Assembly: GCA_963682055.1 (NCBI GenBank)
Contig: OY821746.1
Span: forward strand, 5,243,992-5,307,991
Origin: Primula veris
Taxonomy: Eukaryota; Streptophyta; Magnoliopsida; Ericales; Primulaceae
Direction: 5' to 3'
DNA length: 64,000 nt
The notes under the pieces are model-generated. The model had not been told where the DNA came from. It saw only the letters and a program-made list of their open reading frames with translations, and did no database searches. A program made the position numbers and the translations under genes. Below, one piece after another: positions 9,585 through 22,253 of the stretch; positions within the stretch are counted from its first letter, which is position 1, and each line of letters begins with the position of its first letter.

Positions 9585-10744
9585 CGATGAAACTGATGCG
9601 AAAAAAATCTAATAGTAGTCAATACGTATAACATTTACCCGTCAACTCATCATACTCCACCATAGTTAGTCAATGAAAAAACAAGTTCTCATTTTATTTC
9701 TCTCGAAATAATACATAAACACACAATGACATGCTTCCTTTTAGAAATCTGCATGGTAATAAACAATAGGCGGATAAGAAGGATTTATTTGATAAGTGAA
9801 AATGTTTGAATCGATTAGAAAACTAACCATTGAAAACTAAACAATGTCTAATCTTGGATTCTAGTATAGAGAACAGTTGGTGGATTCCGACAAGCTATTT
9901 ATGTAGAAAGGCCGTCACAGCTGTTTTCCCACCTTGTAGAAAAATTAGAATAAAATTTTATGATTCAGGTTAACTGAGAATTTGTGATACTCCAGTTAGC
10001 GGTTTAGCTCGGATCAGTGATACATATTAGAATGGTAGATTTTAGGGTCCAGTTAGAAAGGACCCGTGTTATATTACGAAAATCTATGTGATTACTATAG
10101 ACTATAGTTCGCATGCAACAGTGAAGTCGGCATGTTGTCCATTAAATCGACCGAAAGATCAGTTCAATCACCTATCTATTTTCAAGAAAATAAATGTAAT
10201 TTACTACCATATACTATATGTTTTTAATGATTTAGTATTCAACCCACATACTTTTTCAATTGAGTACGTAATCAAGTTTTGTTTTTAACATCTAGTCAAC
10301 GCACTCATGTCGAATTAAACATTATAGATTTGGTACTAAATTGGTATAGGTTGGAAATATATGATACTAGTTTGGTTACATTTATTGTATGTCTTATACC
10401 AAATTAGTAAAAAAAGAAATTATAGGATTCAACAACAACAACAACAAAAATCCAATTAGAAAATTAAATGCCAATAATAGGGAGTTCCTTGATTGACCAA
10501 GTTTTATAAAGTTGGGTACCTAATCGTATAAACTAGTCAAATATGATAAGATATTTTCATATATTGTTTCCACTTTACCAACAAAATGTAAAATAAAATA
10601 CTATATGATTTCACATGTCGATATATATCAATTATCAAATAATACAACCGGTCTCGAGCCCGAAAATAATACCGAGCTCAACTCGTGGCGGGTTTATATT
10701 GTTTTAGTACCTGGTCGGGTTTCCGTGCCCGGGCCGGGTTTAAT

Positions 10745-12698
10745 CTCCTTTTATCATTATATATAGTAACCTTGTAAATTAATTTCGAAATAAACCATGT
10801 GCAATATTGGTAAATGCTAGGGCTTATGATGTTTTCCAACAAGAAGATACATTAGCCGCATACTTCGACTCTCTCTCTCTCTTTCTCTCTCTCAGTTGTA
10901 CTAAATCGACATTCGACAACATATTCGTTTCTCCTAATAATTATTAAAGGTGTTTTTTTTTTTATCTCCATTTTACTTTGTGTGTAAAACCCAGGTTTAT
11001 AATCTAGTCCTATAACTCATTCAAGGTCTGTCCTTTTTTGTAATTTTTTTAATCTGTTTTGGGTGTAAAACCCAGGTTTAGAATTTAATTGTATTGATGT
11101 AGAAAATTCAAGACAAGGCTATCATCAAATTTTAAGTTAGCTTACAATTTATAATTTGACTGTGGACTGATCTTATGTTCAATTTATTTGTTTATTCCAG
11201 TAAAAGAATGAGGTTTTAGGCCTGTTGGCTACCAAACATGTAATATATAATTTGAAAGAACTCAAAAACAGCTACTGATTCTATTATTTTTTGAAAAGAT
11301 TACAGTTTCAGCTAAAAAGAGATATAATTAAATGAAACATGAGTTAGCTGATGGTTGTTAGGCTAGTAAAACGGCCAAACCCGATAAATATGAAATATAT
11401 TTTATTTTTATTGATGTTTATGCCTTTGTAGAGTTTTATGTGATCCAATTGGTGGTTTTAAATTGTTACTTAGAGTTAAGTACTGAACCTAATGGATTAT
11501 GTAAATGTTTAGAGCTATTTTGTATGATTCATTGACCCAATTGGTGGTTTTTAGTTTTGTTAAAAGTTGTACCTTTAAAGTATACCAGGGTCTCTGCATT
11601 GTTTCTAGACGATAAAAAAGTTGTTCGGTTTATTCAGCTTAAAACTTGTAGGTTTTTTTATTGTTCATGGTGGCTAAGTACATGGACCTTTTAAGCTGAG
11701 AATCCCACTGCATACTGCAGCTTGTACACAAAAATCAACAATGGCTAAGATAAAAGTCGCGCAAGCAGACAAGCTAAGAATATATTCCATCCATCATGAA
11801 AATTCTTGCTTTTTAATGGATCGTGTAAAGTTTAAAAAAGCACAGTTCTTTTGGCATCAAAATGCACATCACAGAATGCATGCAGAATTCTGGAATAGCC
11901 TGGTTGAGAGTTGCAATCTGCCAATCCATACTCTTACATTTCACGAAGCTGAACTGTGTCCAGATAAATTTCTATCCTTTTCAAAATTCCCTCGCGAAAG
12001 CTAAAGTTCTTAGCTTTTGAAGATGTCCAGAATGATATATGAATTAGAAGTTGCAAACAGGCAAGCCCCACGCTTATCTTCCTTACGTATTCGTAAGGAA
12101 GAAAAAGAGTAATGAAGATTAGATTATATTTACTTTTTTAAATTTGTTTGGTTATTTTCATGTTTTGATTTTCTTGTGATTGTCCTTACTTCTTTTTATG
12201 GATCCAGATTTGCGAAATTTAGTTTTGTTGTGTGACAGTATGAGTAGTTTTTCTTGTGGAAAAAAACCAATACTGTTGAATAGGAACAGAACCTGATATT
12301 TTGAACTATTTAAGTTATAAAACGCTTGTTCGAATCAAGTGAATACGGCCCTTTCTCTTAATATGTATTAGTTTTTAGTTTACTACGTTTTTAATACTGT
12401 AACACTTAATGGTTGGAGGAAATAATGTTATATTGTTCTGGAAAGTTATAAGTGGTAACTAACCCTTGATTAATCGTTTTGTTTCATTTTATTAAAGCTA
12501 GAGACCAACTTTGATGAGGTTTAATTATTTTTACATATAAGTGCCGATAATCTGATCGTAGTAGACGCCCCTTGCATCAATTTATCGATTTGCTATCTGA
12601 TTTTTACCGTTTTTTCCAAATTGTTATTGTTTTTGTAACTAACTAGTTTGGCATGATTTGTTTTCAGTTTATTCTTTTACAGATCTTTTATCTATAAA
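10745..12698 (+). promoter_or_regulatory. UTP18 promoter, leader exon and 5'-UTR intron
   Basis: A TATA-like ATTATATATAG near 10757 precedes a CT-rich leader (about 10868-10895). The leader exon ends AAAG before a GTG donor at 10950. The acceptor is TTTTACAG ending at 12682, 16 bp before the UTP18 ATG. The inferred 1.73-kb intron lies wholly in the 5' UTR. An 87-codon frame inside it (11741-12004) has no recognisable features. A 15-bp motif, GTGTAAAACCCAGGT, occurs twice (about 10981 and 11061). Confidence 0.55.
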
Positions 12699-14399
12699 AT
12701 GAGTTTGATTTCGCAAAATGTCCTTCCCAAAGAAAAAATTGAGAAGAAAAAGAGGAAAGCTTCTCGCCAAGCCTCACTCTTAGAAGAGGAACCAAAGATT
12801 GAAGATGGAGAAGAAAATGGTTTTGTTGCACAAGAAATAAAGAAAAGAAAAGAAGCTCACGAGAAGTTGGAATTAGAGGAAAAGGAACTGGCAGATTTAA
12901 TGTTTGGTTCTTTGTACTCACCAGTTAAATTTGGCGAAGAAAACGAAGAGGAATTAGGAAATGAGGACAAGGAAAATTCTGATTGGTTTTTTATGGATAA
13001 ATCTGCTGATAGAGATTTCCAGGCTTACGAGGAGGACACCGAATTGGAAAACAGTGTTGATGATGATGATGATGAAGAAGATAATAGGGAAAAGAAACCT
13101 GTATGGGTGGATGAGGAAGAGGAAAAAACTAAAATAAATATTGCTAATGTTAACAGATTGAGGAAGCTAAGGAAAGAAGAGGACGAGAGTGTAATATCCG
13201 GTTCGACATACGTGTCGAGATTAAGGGCTCAACATGCGAAAATGAACCCAGGGACAGAGTGGGCTCGTCTTAATTCGAAATCAAAAATTTACAGCTCAGA
13301 TGATGAAGATTCTGATGATGAAAATGGGGCAGTAATGGCAAGTGGGTACAATAAAACTAAGGATATTGAAGGTGCTGATGATATTCTTAGATCAAATGAG
13401 GATCTTGTTGTGAAGAGGAGTGAGAGGCTTTTACCTGGATTGCTTGAATATTCGAGATTAGTTGATTCAAATGTTGAAGACCCTTCTAAAGGTCCGATAA
13501 ACTCGGTTGAATTTCATAGAAATGCCCAGTTGCTACTTACGGGTGGGTTAGATAAAACGCTAAGGCTTTTCCAAATAGATGGCAAAAGAAATACCAAAGT
13601 TCAAAGTATTTTTCTCGAGGATTGTCCCATTCGAAAAGCGGCTTTTTTACCTGATGGTTCTCAAGTTATAGCCTCGGGTAGGAGAAAGTTCTTTTATACC
13701 CTTGATTTGGTAAAAGCCAAGGTCGATAAAGTAGGTCCTTTAACGGGGAGGGAAGAGAAAAGCTTGGAGGTATTTGAAGTTTCACCCGATTCTAATACGA
13801 TTGCTTTTGTGGGTAACGAAGGGTATATCTTGTTGGTTTCGACGAAAACTAAGCAACTTATAGGTACACTTAAAATGAATGGAACTGCTAGGTCTTTGGC
13901 TTTTGCTAATAACGGACAACATTTACTTAGCTCTGGTGGTGATGGTCAAATTTATCATTGGGATTTGAGAAAGATGGCTTGCTTTCACAAAGTTGTAGAT
14001 GAAGGTTGCATTAACGGTACGTCTATTTGTACTTCTCCTAATGGTAATTTGTTTGCCACTGGTCAAGATAGTGGCATTGTGAATATTTACAACAGAGAAG
14101 AGTTTTTGGGCGGGAAACGAAAGCCAATAAAGGCCATTGAGAATTTGACTACAAAAGTGGATTTTATGAAGTTCAATCATGACGCCCAGATTTTGGCTAT
14201 CAGTTCAAATATGAAGAATAGTAGTTTGAAGCTGGTACATGTTCCATCTTTTACTGTTTTCTCTAATTGGCCGCCGCAAAACCGTGCATTGCAATATCCA
14301 CGTTGTTTGGATTTTAGTCCAGGTGGAGGGTTCATGGCTGTGGGAAATGCTGCTGGGAAAGTGTTGCTCTACAAGTTGCACCATTACGAGCATGCCTAG
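12699..14399 (+). CDS. UTP18: U3 snoRNA-associated protein 18 (UTP18), WD40 protein
   Basis: A single-exon 566-residue protein. UTP18 is a component of the 90S pre-ribosome (SSU processome) that acts in the nucleolus in early 18S rRNA processing. The N-terminal ~240 residues are charged and disordered: a Lys/Arg-rich start (KEKIEKKKRKASR), then long Asp/Glu tracts (DDDDDEED). A WD40 propeller follows from about residue 255 to the end, with recognisable blades such as GPINSVEFHRNAQLLLTGG, SSGGDGQIYHWDLR and a last blade ending near KVLLYKL. Length and order match plant UTP18 homologues. The start is the first ATG after the inferred 5'-UTR splice acceptor. No disruption is seen. Confidence 0.9.
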   Translation: MSLISQNVLPKEKIEKKKRKASRQASLLEEEPKIEDGEENGFVAQEIKKRKEAHEKLELEEKELADLMFGSLYSPVKFGEENEEELGNEDKENSDWFFMDKSADRDFQAYEEDTELENSVDDDDDEEDNREKKPVWVDEEEEKTKINIANVNRLRKLRKEEDESVISGSTYVSRLRAQHAKMNPGTEWARLNSKSKIYSSDDEDSDDENGAVMASGYNKTKDIEGADDILRSNEDLVVKRSERLLPGLLEYSRLVDSNVEDPSKGPINSVEFHRNAQLLLTGGLDKTLRLFQIDGKRNTKVQSIFLEDCPIRKAAFLPDGSQVIASGRRKFFYTLDLVKAKVDKVGPLTGREEKSLEVFEVSPDSNTIAFVGNEGYILLVSTKTKQLIGTLKMNGTARSLAFANNGQHLLSSGGDGQIYHWDLRKMACFHKVVDEGCINGTSICTSPNGNLFATGQDSGIVNIYNREEFLGGKRKPIKAIENLTTKVDFMKFNHDAQILAISSNMKNSSLKLVHVPSFTVFSNWPPQNRALQYPRCLDFSPGGGFMAVGNAAGKVLLYKLHHYEHA

Positions 14400-16085
14400 T
14401 TTTATATTTATTTTCCTTTTCCGTTAAGTTGTCAGTGAGTACTTTTACCGGTAATTTGTTGTATGATGGTCACTGATTTAGCGTTGGCAGCGTCATGGTT
14501 GAACTTTAGCTGGAAAATTTTGATTACTTTTTATTGTTAAACCATAATGGCTTCACATTGTTATCTTTTGTATTTTTTTAGCCCTCTTATTTAAATCAAA
14601 GTTATATGAGGTTTTGATGTTCTCATCCTAATTTTGAAGCCTTTCTTTGCAATTATTTTGATTATTTGCACCCGTTGTTGATCTGTAGTTCTCTTCATAT
14701 GATAATTTAACTCTCTGGTTGTAGTCTCAGATTTTCACCTTTCATGATACTTAGCATCTATAATACTATTATTACCTCAGAGAACGGTCCATTTCCTTGA
14801 ACGCATTGTTTCTTACTGAACTTTATATGATTTTTACTCGTATGGAAGATGAGCATGCTTTAGGTAAGAAGAACCGTAATGGCATCTTGAACCTTAAAGG
14901 AGCTACAAAAGCTGTGATCATGAGCCGTGCTCTCTCATGATCACAGTTATATATTGTTTCAGAACACTTTCCTCATTTTCAGAAAGAAGAAGAATCCTGT
15001 GTTTATATTGGATGTACCTGAGTACCTCCACTTGTTGTTGTTTGTTTGTTGGGAACTAAGTTATTTGAATAAATGACAGCAACATAACTACGACTTCTAC
15101 GAAGCTAGTCATGAAATTGATGTTGCAATCAGGTATGTTGGAGTCATAAGGTCGACAAATATGAGTTATGGAAGGCCTTTTGTGTTCACTGTTGGAAAAC
15201 AATGATTTGTACTCCTTCCTTTCAGAGAACTGAACACGAATTTAGTCCTTTCAGCGTGTCTTCTCCTAATAGCTGTACTTTCATAATTATCTTAGTAATG
15301 TTACACTTAACACATATCAACTAACTAACTAACAACAAAGTAACTCAACAATAGACAACTCAAATCCTGTAATTCTGTAAAAGTCAAATAAAATTGTTAA
15401 AAAACAGAATTCCTCATTGGTGTGGCTTATCAGAAACTCGAAACGGATCCTCTGTCAGCTCGAATGGGACCAATGAGTTATCAGTTTCTTTTCTCCTTAT
15501 TTAGAGGATTTAAATTGAACATAATTATTAAATCGATTAATATACACACTCATTCTAACCTTGTATCACTAAACTGATAAGTATGAAAAAGCAAACCGAA
15601 ACGACACCTGGGCGGAAATCAAATAACTTGTGACCTTAAGCGCCTAGATGTTTAAACCGGGTCAAGTAAAACAAAGCATAATTTGACAAATGAGACAGTG
15701 ATGGTTAAACAATGAGAAAACTTGTTTTCACTTAAAACCAGTCTTACACCAATTAGAACAAAACTAGTCACCTATTAGTCCATATCAAAATTCAAACACG
15801 TCTGTATGAAAAGTGAAAACCAAAGTGATCAAATATGAATCACATTTCAACTCCAGGGACTAATACTGTAAATAATATCATTGAAACTCAACGCACCTTA
15901 TATCTTAAGCACGAAGAATGCGCCACGTGGCAAACTATAAGTCCACAATCCCCTCACACCTATATATATCAAATCATTTATATCTATCTATAATTACATA
16001 CATATCATATCCATATCAAATTATTCATATCTATCTATAATTATATACATATCCAATACTATAATCAATTTAAATCCAAAAAAAA
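14400..16085. other. UTP18 3' UTR and promoter of the next gene
   Basis: No gene. It contains a perfect 13-bp inverted repeat around 14912-14946 (CTGTGATCATGAG arms, ~9-nt loop). Near 15922-15931 is a palindromic G-box, GCCACGTGGC. TATA-like TATATATA lies near 15960. A roughly 57-bp imperfect duplication rich in TATC/ATCTATAAT spans about 15960-16065 in the presumed leader. Confidence 0.55.
15922..15931 (+). promoter_or_regulatory. Palindromic G-box in promoter
   Basis: GCCACGTGGC is a perfect 10-bp palindrome with the CACGTG core bound by plant bZIP and bHLH factors. It lies about 40 bp upstream of TATA-like sequence and 155 bp upstream of the ATG at 16086, a plausible position for light- or ABA-linked control. 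Confidence 0.6.
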
Positions 16086-19000
16086 ATGGGCGGAGGAGGA
16101 GCGATCAGAGCGGCGACGAAGATCGCCGGCCTAAATTCCGGCATCCGCGGCGTGTCTCCGGGAAACCAATCCATCGCCTCCGCCGCACGCCGTGCTACGG
16201 CGACTCGTCCGTCGGAGGAGGTGACGTGGACCGGAATCTCGTCAGCGAACACCACCAACGGTAACCCGATCGATGCGGCGGCGCAGAGGCCGTGCTGGGA
16301 GTTAGACGACTGGGAGTTCGCCGGAGGAGAGGGAGATGTGACGGAGACGGTGGTTTCCGGAGAGCCTTTGCCAAGGCTTGTTTTCGGTGGGGCGCCGAGT
16401 TTAGAGGAGGCGAAAGTGGCGACTAGTGAACTGAAAGACGCTCTTGATAAGTATGTTTGTTATTTTTTTTAGTATTTTGATAATTTGATTTTTGCTAGCA
16501 TGTTAGAAATTTATAGTATTTGATTTGCTAATTTTTTGCTAGTCTGTTAGTAATTTATAGTGTTTGATTAGATAATTTTTTGCTAGTAATTTTAATTTAT
16601 AGTGTTTGATTAGTTAATTCTTTGCTAGTAATTTTAATTTATAGTGTTTGATTAGTTAATTCTTTGCTAGTAATTTTAATTTATAGTGTTTGATTAGTTA
16701 ATTCTTTGCTAGTAATTTTAATTTATAGTGTTTGATTAGTTAATTCTTTGCTAGTAATTTTAATTTATAGTGTTTGATTAGTTAATTCTTTTCTAGTAAT
16801 TTTAGTTTATAGTGTTTGATTAGTTAGTTCTTTGCTAGTAATTTTAATTTTTAGTGTTTCATTAGTTAGTTCTTTGCTAGTAATTTTAATTTATAGTGTT
16901 TCATTAGTTAGTTCTTTGCTAGTAATTTTAATTTATAGAATTTGATTAGTTAATTCTTTGCTAGTAATTTATAGTATTTGATTAGTTAATTCTTTGCTAG
17001 TAATTTATAGTATTTGATTAGTTAATTCTTTGCTAGGAGTAGGTTAAAGGGAACTGTACTATTTATTGTACCAAAATTTGATCTTTTACCTTTCACTAAT
17101 TCACGGGTTCTAGCTTAAAGACGCTCTTGATAGGTATGTTAGGAGTAAATTTTAGTACTATTTGATTAGTTAATTCTTTGCGAGTAATTTATGGTATTTG
17201 ATTAGTTAATTATTTGCTAGAAGTAGGTTAAAGGGGACTGTAGTATTTAATATTTATCGTACCAATAGAAGTTTCGATCTTTTACCATTTATTTTATACA
17301 GATTTACTGGTTCTGCCCTTTCATTCAACATACGGCATAAGCACTAGCTGGAGACAGTCGGGGGGGCAGCCTCTCCCCATTTTGATAAAAATTGATGACA
17401 AAGGGATTTTTTTTGTAATCTAATCTAATTAAAACCTTCACAAATTAGCGTTGTAGCCCTCATTTACCAAAATTATCGTTTCAGCCCTTCTCATTTACAG
17501 TTCATGGTTTCGTCCCTGCGCATAAGTCTATATTAATTTATCAACGAGAAATTAGCTTAGGAAAAGTTAGTTGGGAGAAGTTAGTTCTTTGCTAGAAGTA
17601 GTTTGAAGGTCAGGGAGCTGTTATAGAAATTATAACTCTATCTTTTGTCATGTATTTTAACAACAAAAATTACAGATTATATTCTAGCATTTCATTTGGT
17701 TACCTGTAGTTAAAAGGAGGCTGAAGGAGACTGCTACATACTCATATTGATATAAACCCAATTTTAATCATGTAATTTAACAAAAAGTTACAATCTTTAG
17801 CTAATTCATTATATTACGAGTATGAACTAATTCATGGGAAGGGCTGTTATAATTTTAAAGCTTGAATGTCGTGTGCACCCGATGATTGAAGCAAGACGGA
17901 TAATGGTGCTCGCAATGAATGAAAATTTTATGTTTGATGCTACTGCTGATTTGCTCTAATAAAAAATTACAGATTCTATTCTAGCATTTCATCAGGTATA
18001 TTTAGAAGTAGGCTGATGGAGAATGCAACATACTCATATTGATATAAACCCAATTTTCATCATGTAATTTAACAAATTACAAACTTTAGCTATTTGGCAT
18101 TTAAGAACCATGCATAAATTCATCAAAGAAAGTTTACATGAATTTGGCCGCTTGAGCACCTGCTATATAGGGATCCTTGACCAGATATTAATTTGTTCAT
18201 TAGTTCTATATTTTATTGGTAGATGTATCTGTGGAGTTGATTGTATTGGTTAGAACTTAGAAGTACATCCTATGGGTTGTTTGGCTGCAGCTTTAAGTAA
18301 ATACAATTCTTATTCAGGGTGAGAAAGAATGATATTTTTCCTCTCGAAAACTCCTCTTTGATCTTTGAAGTAGAAAATTGGAAAGAGTTTTCAGAACTTT
18401 GTAGTTCTTTGTTGAATTTTGTAGTGTTTTTCATTCCGAAACCCAAAGATCTCGTCTTTACCAAACTAAAAAAGAGATAATTGTACAAGCGGAGAATAGA
18501 AAAGTTAGCTTAAGATCATCAACCAAATAGGCCATTAATTTAGTGTACTTTTAATTGTTGGGAATAACCATGTGTTTTTACTTGATTGAGTGGAATCTTG
18601 TTTGCTGACAGTGTCTGTTACTATGACATGTGCACCGTCAGGAATTTCATTATATTACAAATATGAACCAATTCTTAGGAAGAGCTGTTATGATTTTAAA
18701 GCTTGCAATGTTGTGTTTGCACCCGAGGATAGAAGCAAGAAGGATAGTGGTGCTCCCAGTGAATGAAAATTTTATGTTTGATGCTACAGCTGATTTGCTC
18801 TAATAAAAAATTATTGATTCTATTCGAGCATTTCATTAGGCATAGTTAGAAGTAGTCTGATGGAGACTGCAACATCCTCATATTGATATAAAACCAAATT
18901 TAATTATGAATTTGAACAAAAGTTACAATTTTTAGCCATCTGGCCTTTAAGCACCATGCATAAATACATCAAAGAAAGTTTACATGAATTTGACCGCTTG

Positions 19001-20663
19001 AGCATCTCCTGTATAGGGATCCTGGACCAGACATTGATTTGTTCATTAATTCTATATTTTATTGGTAGATGTATCTGTGGAGTCGATTGTATTGGTTAGA
19101 AACAGAACTTAGAAATACATCCTATAAATTGTTTGGCTGAAGCTTTTATAATGAAATGTTTACTCGGGATGAGAAAGAATGATTTTATTCCTCTTGAAAA
19201 CTCCTCTTTAAGGTAGAAAATTAGACTTCTCGGAACTTTGTATTTCTTTGTTGAATTTGTAATTTTTTCTGCTGAAAAGCCAAAGATCTCGTCTTTACCA
19301 AACGAAAAAGGAATAACTGTACAAGCGGAAAGCAGAAAAGTTAGCTTAAAATCAGCAACCAAATGGGCCATTATTGTAGTGTATTTTTATTGTTGGAATA
19401 ACTATGTGTGATTTTACTTGATTGAGTGGAATCTTGTTTGGCATTGTCTATTACTCTGAAGTGTGCAGTATCAGGTTCATTATATTATAAATATGAACTA
19501 GTTCATGGGAAGAGCTGTTATTGATTTTAAAGCTTGCAATGTCGTGGGTGCACTGGAGGATAGAAGCAAGGATATTAATGGTACTTATAATGAATGAAAA
19601 TTTTAAGTTTGATGCTACTGTTGAATTGTTACAATCAAAAAAGTGTTATATGAGGATGTGTGACTTGGTTAACTCAAGTTCTTTAGATTGTGTATAATGA
19701 GTTATGCGGCTGACTTCTTATACGAAGTATTATCGAGTGAGAAGCGTGCTTAAAGTTTGTATACGTATTATGCGAATGTATAAGCTGTTCTTTAATGATA
19801 TGCAATTGGGCGTCCTCCCTCAGCTTGTTTGAGGGAATTTAGGAACCAAGTCCCAGTCTACCACTGTCAAAAGAAAAAGTTATTTAAATCCTCTCTGAAT
19901 TATTTTTTGCTGTTTAACATAACATAACCTCTAATTTTAGTTAAATGGCCTTAATAGTCTCTCTGGAAACTTGAAGTAAAACTTTTATTGCTAAGGTTAA
20001 TTTCTCTGGATCTCGTTTGTTTCAAGGTGTAGTCTCTATTCTTTAAGGAAAAAAGTGTTTCTAGGCTCATATCTGAAGCCTAAACCAACAAGATTTGCAC
20101 TCGAGTAGCAGTCTTAAGACTATTATTGTTTTAGGAATGACTCCTTTCCTGTAATGTTGTTCATTTCCCCACGGTGGATTCTCTGCTTATGTTTGCATCT
20201 TGTTTGAATGGAGCTTGGAGTACATTTTGCTAAATCATTGTGTCTATTATGGGCGTGATTTTCAGGATATATCTGTCCTCTCCAAACCCTACTGGATACC
20301 AGGATGCGGATCAGGACTCTGCTTTGTCGTTGATATCCAAAGAACAATATTCGGAGACTAAAGCTTGTGTTGTTAGCGAGAACACAACGAAGTCCCTGCC
20401 AAATAATGCCCTCAAAGCATTTAGGCTTCTTAATGAGAATTCTGCTGCCCAGGTTCTCCATTGAATACTCTCTTTATACACTTATGGTAGTATTGAATAA
20501 CGAATAGTTTAGATAAGGAGGTGGATTCCCAGGTTTCTACACACGTTGGTCGCGAAATACTTAGGCCTGCAATGTCCAGATTCTTTGCGTGATTTGCTCA
20601 CATGTATTTTTCTTGGCTGAGATTTTTTATTTTTACTAATCCTCTCAATACACCCCAAAAATG

Positions 20664-20735
<72 letters not shown>

Positions 20736-22111
20736 GGGTGGGGTGGGGTTCTAATTTGCAAAATTGATGAAATTTCATTATTATTGCACATGCATGTCTC
20801 TACATACTGACTGATACCTTGCTTCCTACTAAGGCTTAGACACTCACCTACGTTTGCTTGGCATTTTGATTGCCCTTGAGTCATGTTATTGACTTTAGGG
20901 TCCTGTATGTACTTGGGAAGTCATATTGTCATTTATAAGTGAGAAATGTAGTCCTTTTAAGTTTTTGCTTGTGCGGTGAAATTAGTCTTACTGGTGACCT
21001 GGTTCCCTGATGTTTATTTTCTTGATAATGTTATGTAGTCTGTCGTGGCTTCAATTGCTAGTGATCCAAATGTATGGAATGCTGTCTTGCAAAATCCGGC
21101 TCTCTCGGAGTTTCTTCAGTCACAAAAGACCGGTAAGTAGAGTTATGTTTCAAATACGTTATATGTAATGCTTCTCTTCAAGTTAGCTGGTGGGTAGAGG
21201 AAAAAGATTGGATTTGGGAAGCTTTTATTCATGTTCATGATCCTTTCAAAGTTTTGAATGACTTAGAAAAACTTTCTGATAGAAGAGGGTGATGCCAAAA
21301 AAAATTAATGCTTCAATGAATTAATGTAAACCCAACTCTTCAACCAAGAAAGACCAAAATCTCGTTAATCTGTCTCTGGTAAGCAATATCCATGTGTCTT
21401 AAGAGTTCATGTGGGGAGTTTTCTATAATTTCTTCATTATAACAATCATAGTTGTAACGGTTTGGCTAACATGTTCCCCCGGGGCACATTTTAATATCCA
21501 TTTTATTTCCTAAAATAATGTTAAATAAATATTTATGATGTTAATGCATGGCAAGTGATATGTGCTTATTTAACGTCACACACGATTTACTTATCATATT
21601 TTAATATCATGTGATACTTATAAATATATTTATCACATTTTCGGTAATTCATGTACACCTTAATATGGCATGGGCACATGTTAGCATTTCCCTAGTTGTA
21701 ATTTGATATTTGTATTGGAACTTGATAGGATGAGAGATACAAATGACGGTGCTTTAAGTAAATCTTCATTTAATATATGCAGCTGCTCCTGTTCCAGATA
21801 CTGATTCAGTCATTGAAGATATAGTTTCCGATATAAATCTAACTAGTGGCACTTCAAAGAGTAGCTTTAATGCTTATGAGAAATCATCAAGTTCTGGCAA
21901 TTGGTTTGTGGATTTGATGGAAACATTGAAGAACTCGGTTGTGGGGATGAAAAACGGTCTAGCTGAATATTTTCAGAATCTATTTGGGAGTTCAAGCCCA
22001 GATCAAGTAAAGGAGGGGACCGATACAAGTGACGGGTCAAGTTTTATAAGTGGTTCTTTGATGGGACTTGCTGTCATGGTTATCTTGATGCTGGTGCTGA
22101 AACGGCCTTAA
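16086..22111 (+). CDS. Plant protein with C-terminal membrane anchor (four exons)
   Basis: The model reads 16086-16450, 20266-20452, 21039-21132 and 21783-22111 (975 bp, 324 residues). All introns are GT-AG and codon phase is kept (donors GTATGT, GTTCTC, GTAAGT). The N-terminus is Gly/Ala/Arg-rich, followed by an acidic segment with CWELDDWEF. The middle has a helical block, LPNNALKAFRLLNENSAAQ SVVASIASDPNVW, then NAVLQNPALSEFLQSQ, as in plant proteins of unknown function. The last ~20 residues are hydrophobic (GLAVMVILMLVL) and end KRP, the pattern of a tail-anchored membrane protein. No catalytic motif is seen. The exon 2 donor is weak. I do not know the function; it probably faces the cytosol from an organelle or ER membrane. 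Confidence 0.75.
16490..17040 (+). repeat. 42-bp intronic minisatellite, about 13 copies
   Basis: The unit contains TTTGCTAGTAATTTTAATT, then a TATAGTGTTTGATTAG segment. It repeats about 13 times near the start of intron 1; the central copies are almost identical and the outer ones diverge or lack a few bases. Two further partial units lie near 17160-17220. No spacers differ between copies, so it is a plain tandem array. Confidence 0.85.
17665..19640 (+). repeat. ~840-bp tandem repeat in intron 1
   Basis: A block with TGAAAATTTTATGTTTGATGC recurs at 17921, 18765 and 19596 (the third copy varies slightly), giving periods of 844 and 831 bp. Other anchors recur in the same order, including the TTGATATAAACCCAATTTT block and the GATCTCGTCTTTACCAAAC block. 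I read one partial leading copy (17665-17800), two complete copies (about 17800-18645 and 18645-19478) and a partial trailing copy. Together with the minisatellite it accounts for most of the 3.8-kb intron. Confidence 0.8.
20675..20730 (+). repeat. (GT)28 microsatellite
   Basis: About 28 uninterrupted GT units followed by ATGTGGGGTGGGGTGGGG, in intron 2 of the tail-anchored protein gene. Likely polymorphic. The Thr-His frames read from it on the minus strand are artefacts. Confidence 0.95.
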
Positions 22112-22253
22112 GAGTATCTTTATAATTTGCCGAAATGACAAAACTTGTGTGAGCTATTTAGGTAATAAGCCGTGGTTGTTTGTCATATGGAATAAAAAAC
22201 CGCCTTAGCTTGTTGCTGGATTTGCTGAATGTATCACTGTTTCTTTAGTTATT

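Larger units (their letters stand above)
7811..10740. other. Gene-free AT-rich intergenic region
   Basis: No ORF looks like a gene and both strands have frequent stops. It holds the LTR-retroelement scar (8464-8584) and an exact 46-bp tandem duplication (9493-9584), and is otherwise featureless to me. Confidence 0.6.

Noticed and set aside
11741..12004. 87-codon + strand ORF
   Set aside because: It lies inside the inferred 5'-UTR intron of UTP18 and shows no recognisable domain.
14912..14946. Bacterial-style terminator or miR171 precursor
   Set aside because: The hairpin stem is only 13 bp, no T-run function applies in a plant, and the miR171 match is limited to 10 bases.
16490..17040. CRISPR-like regular repeats
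   Set aside because: Units are contiguous with no unique spacers, and the context is a plant intron, so it is a minisatellite.
20509..20884. Thr-His repeat frames on the minus strand
   Set aside because: Translation of the (GT)28 microsatellite.
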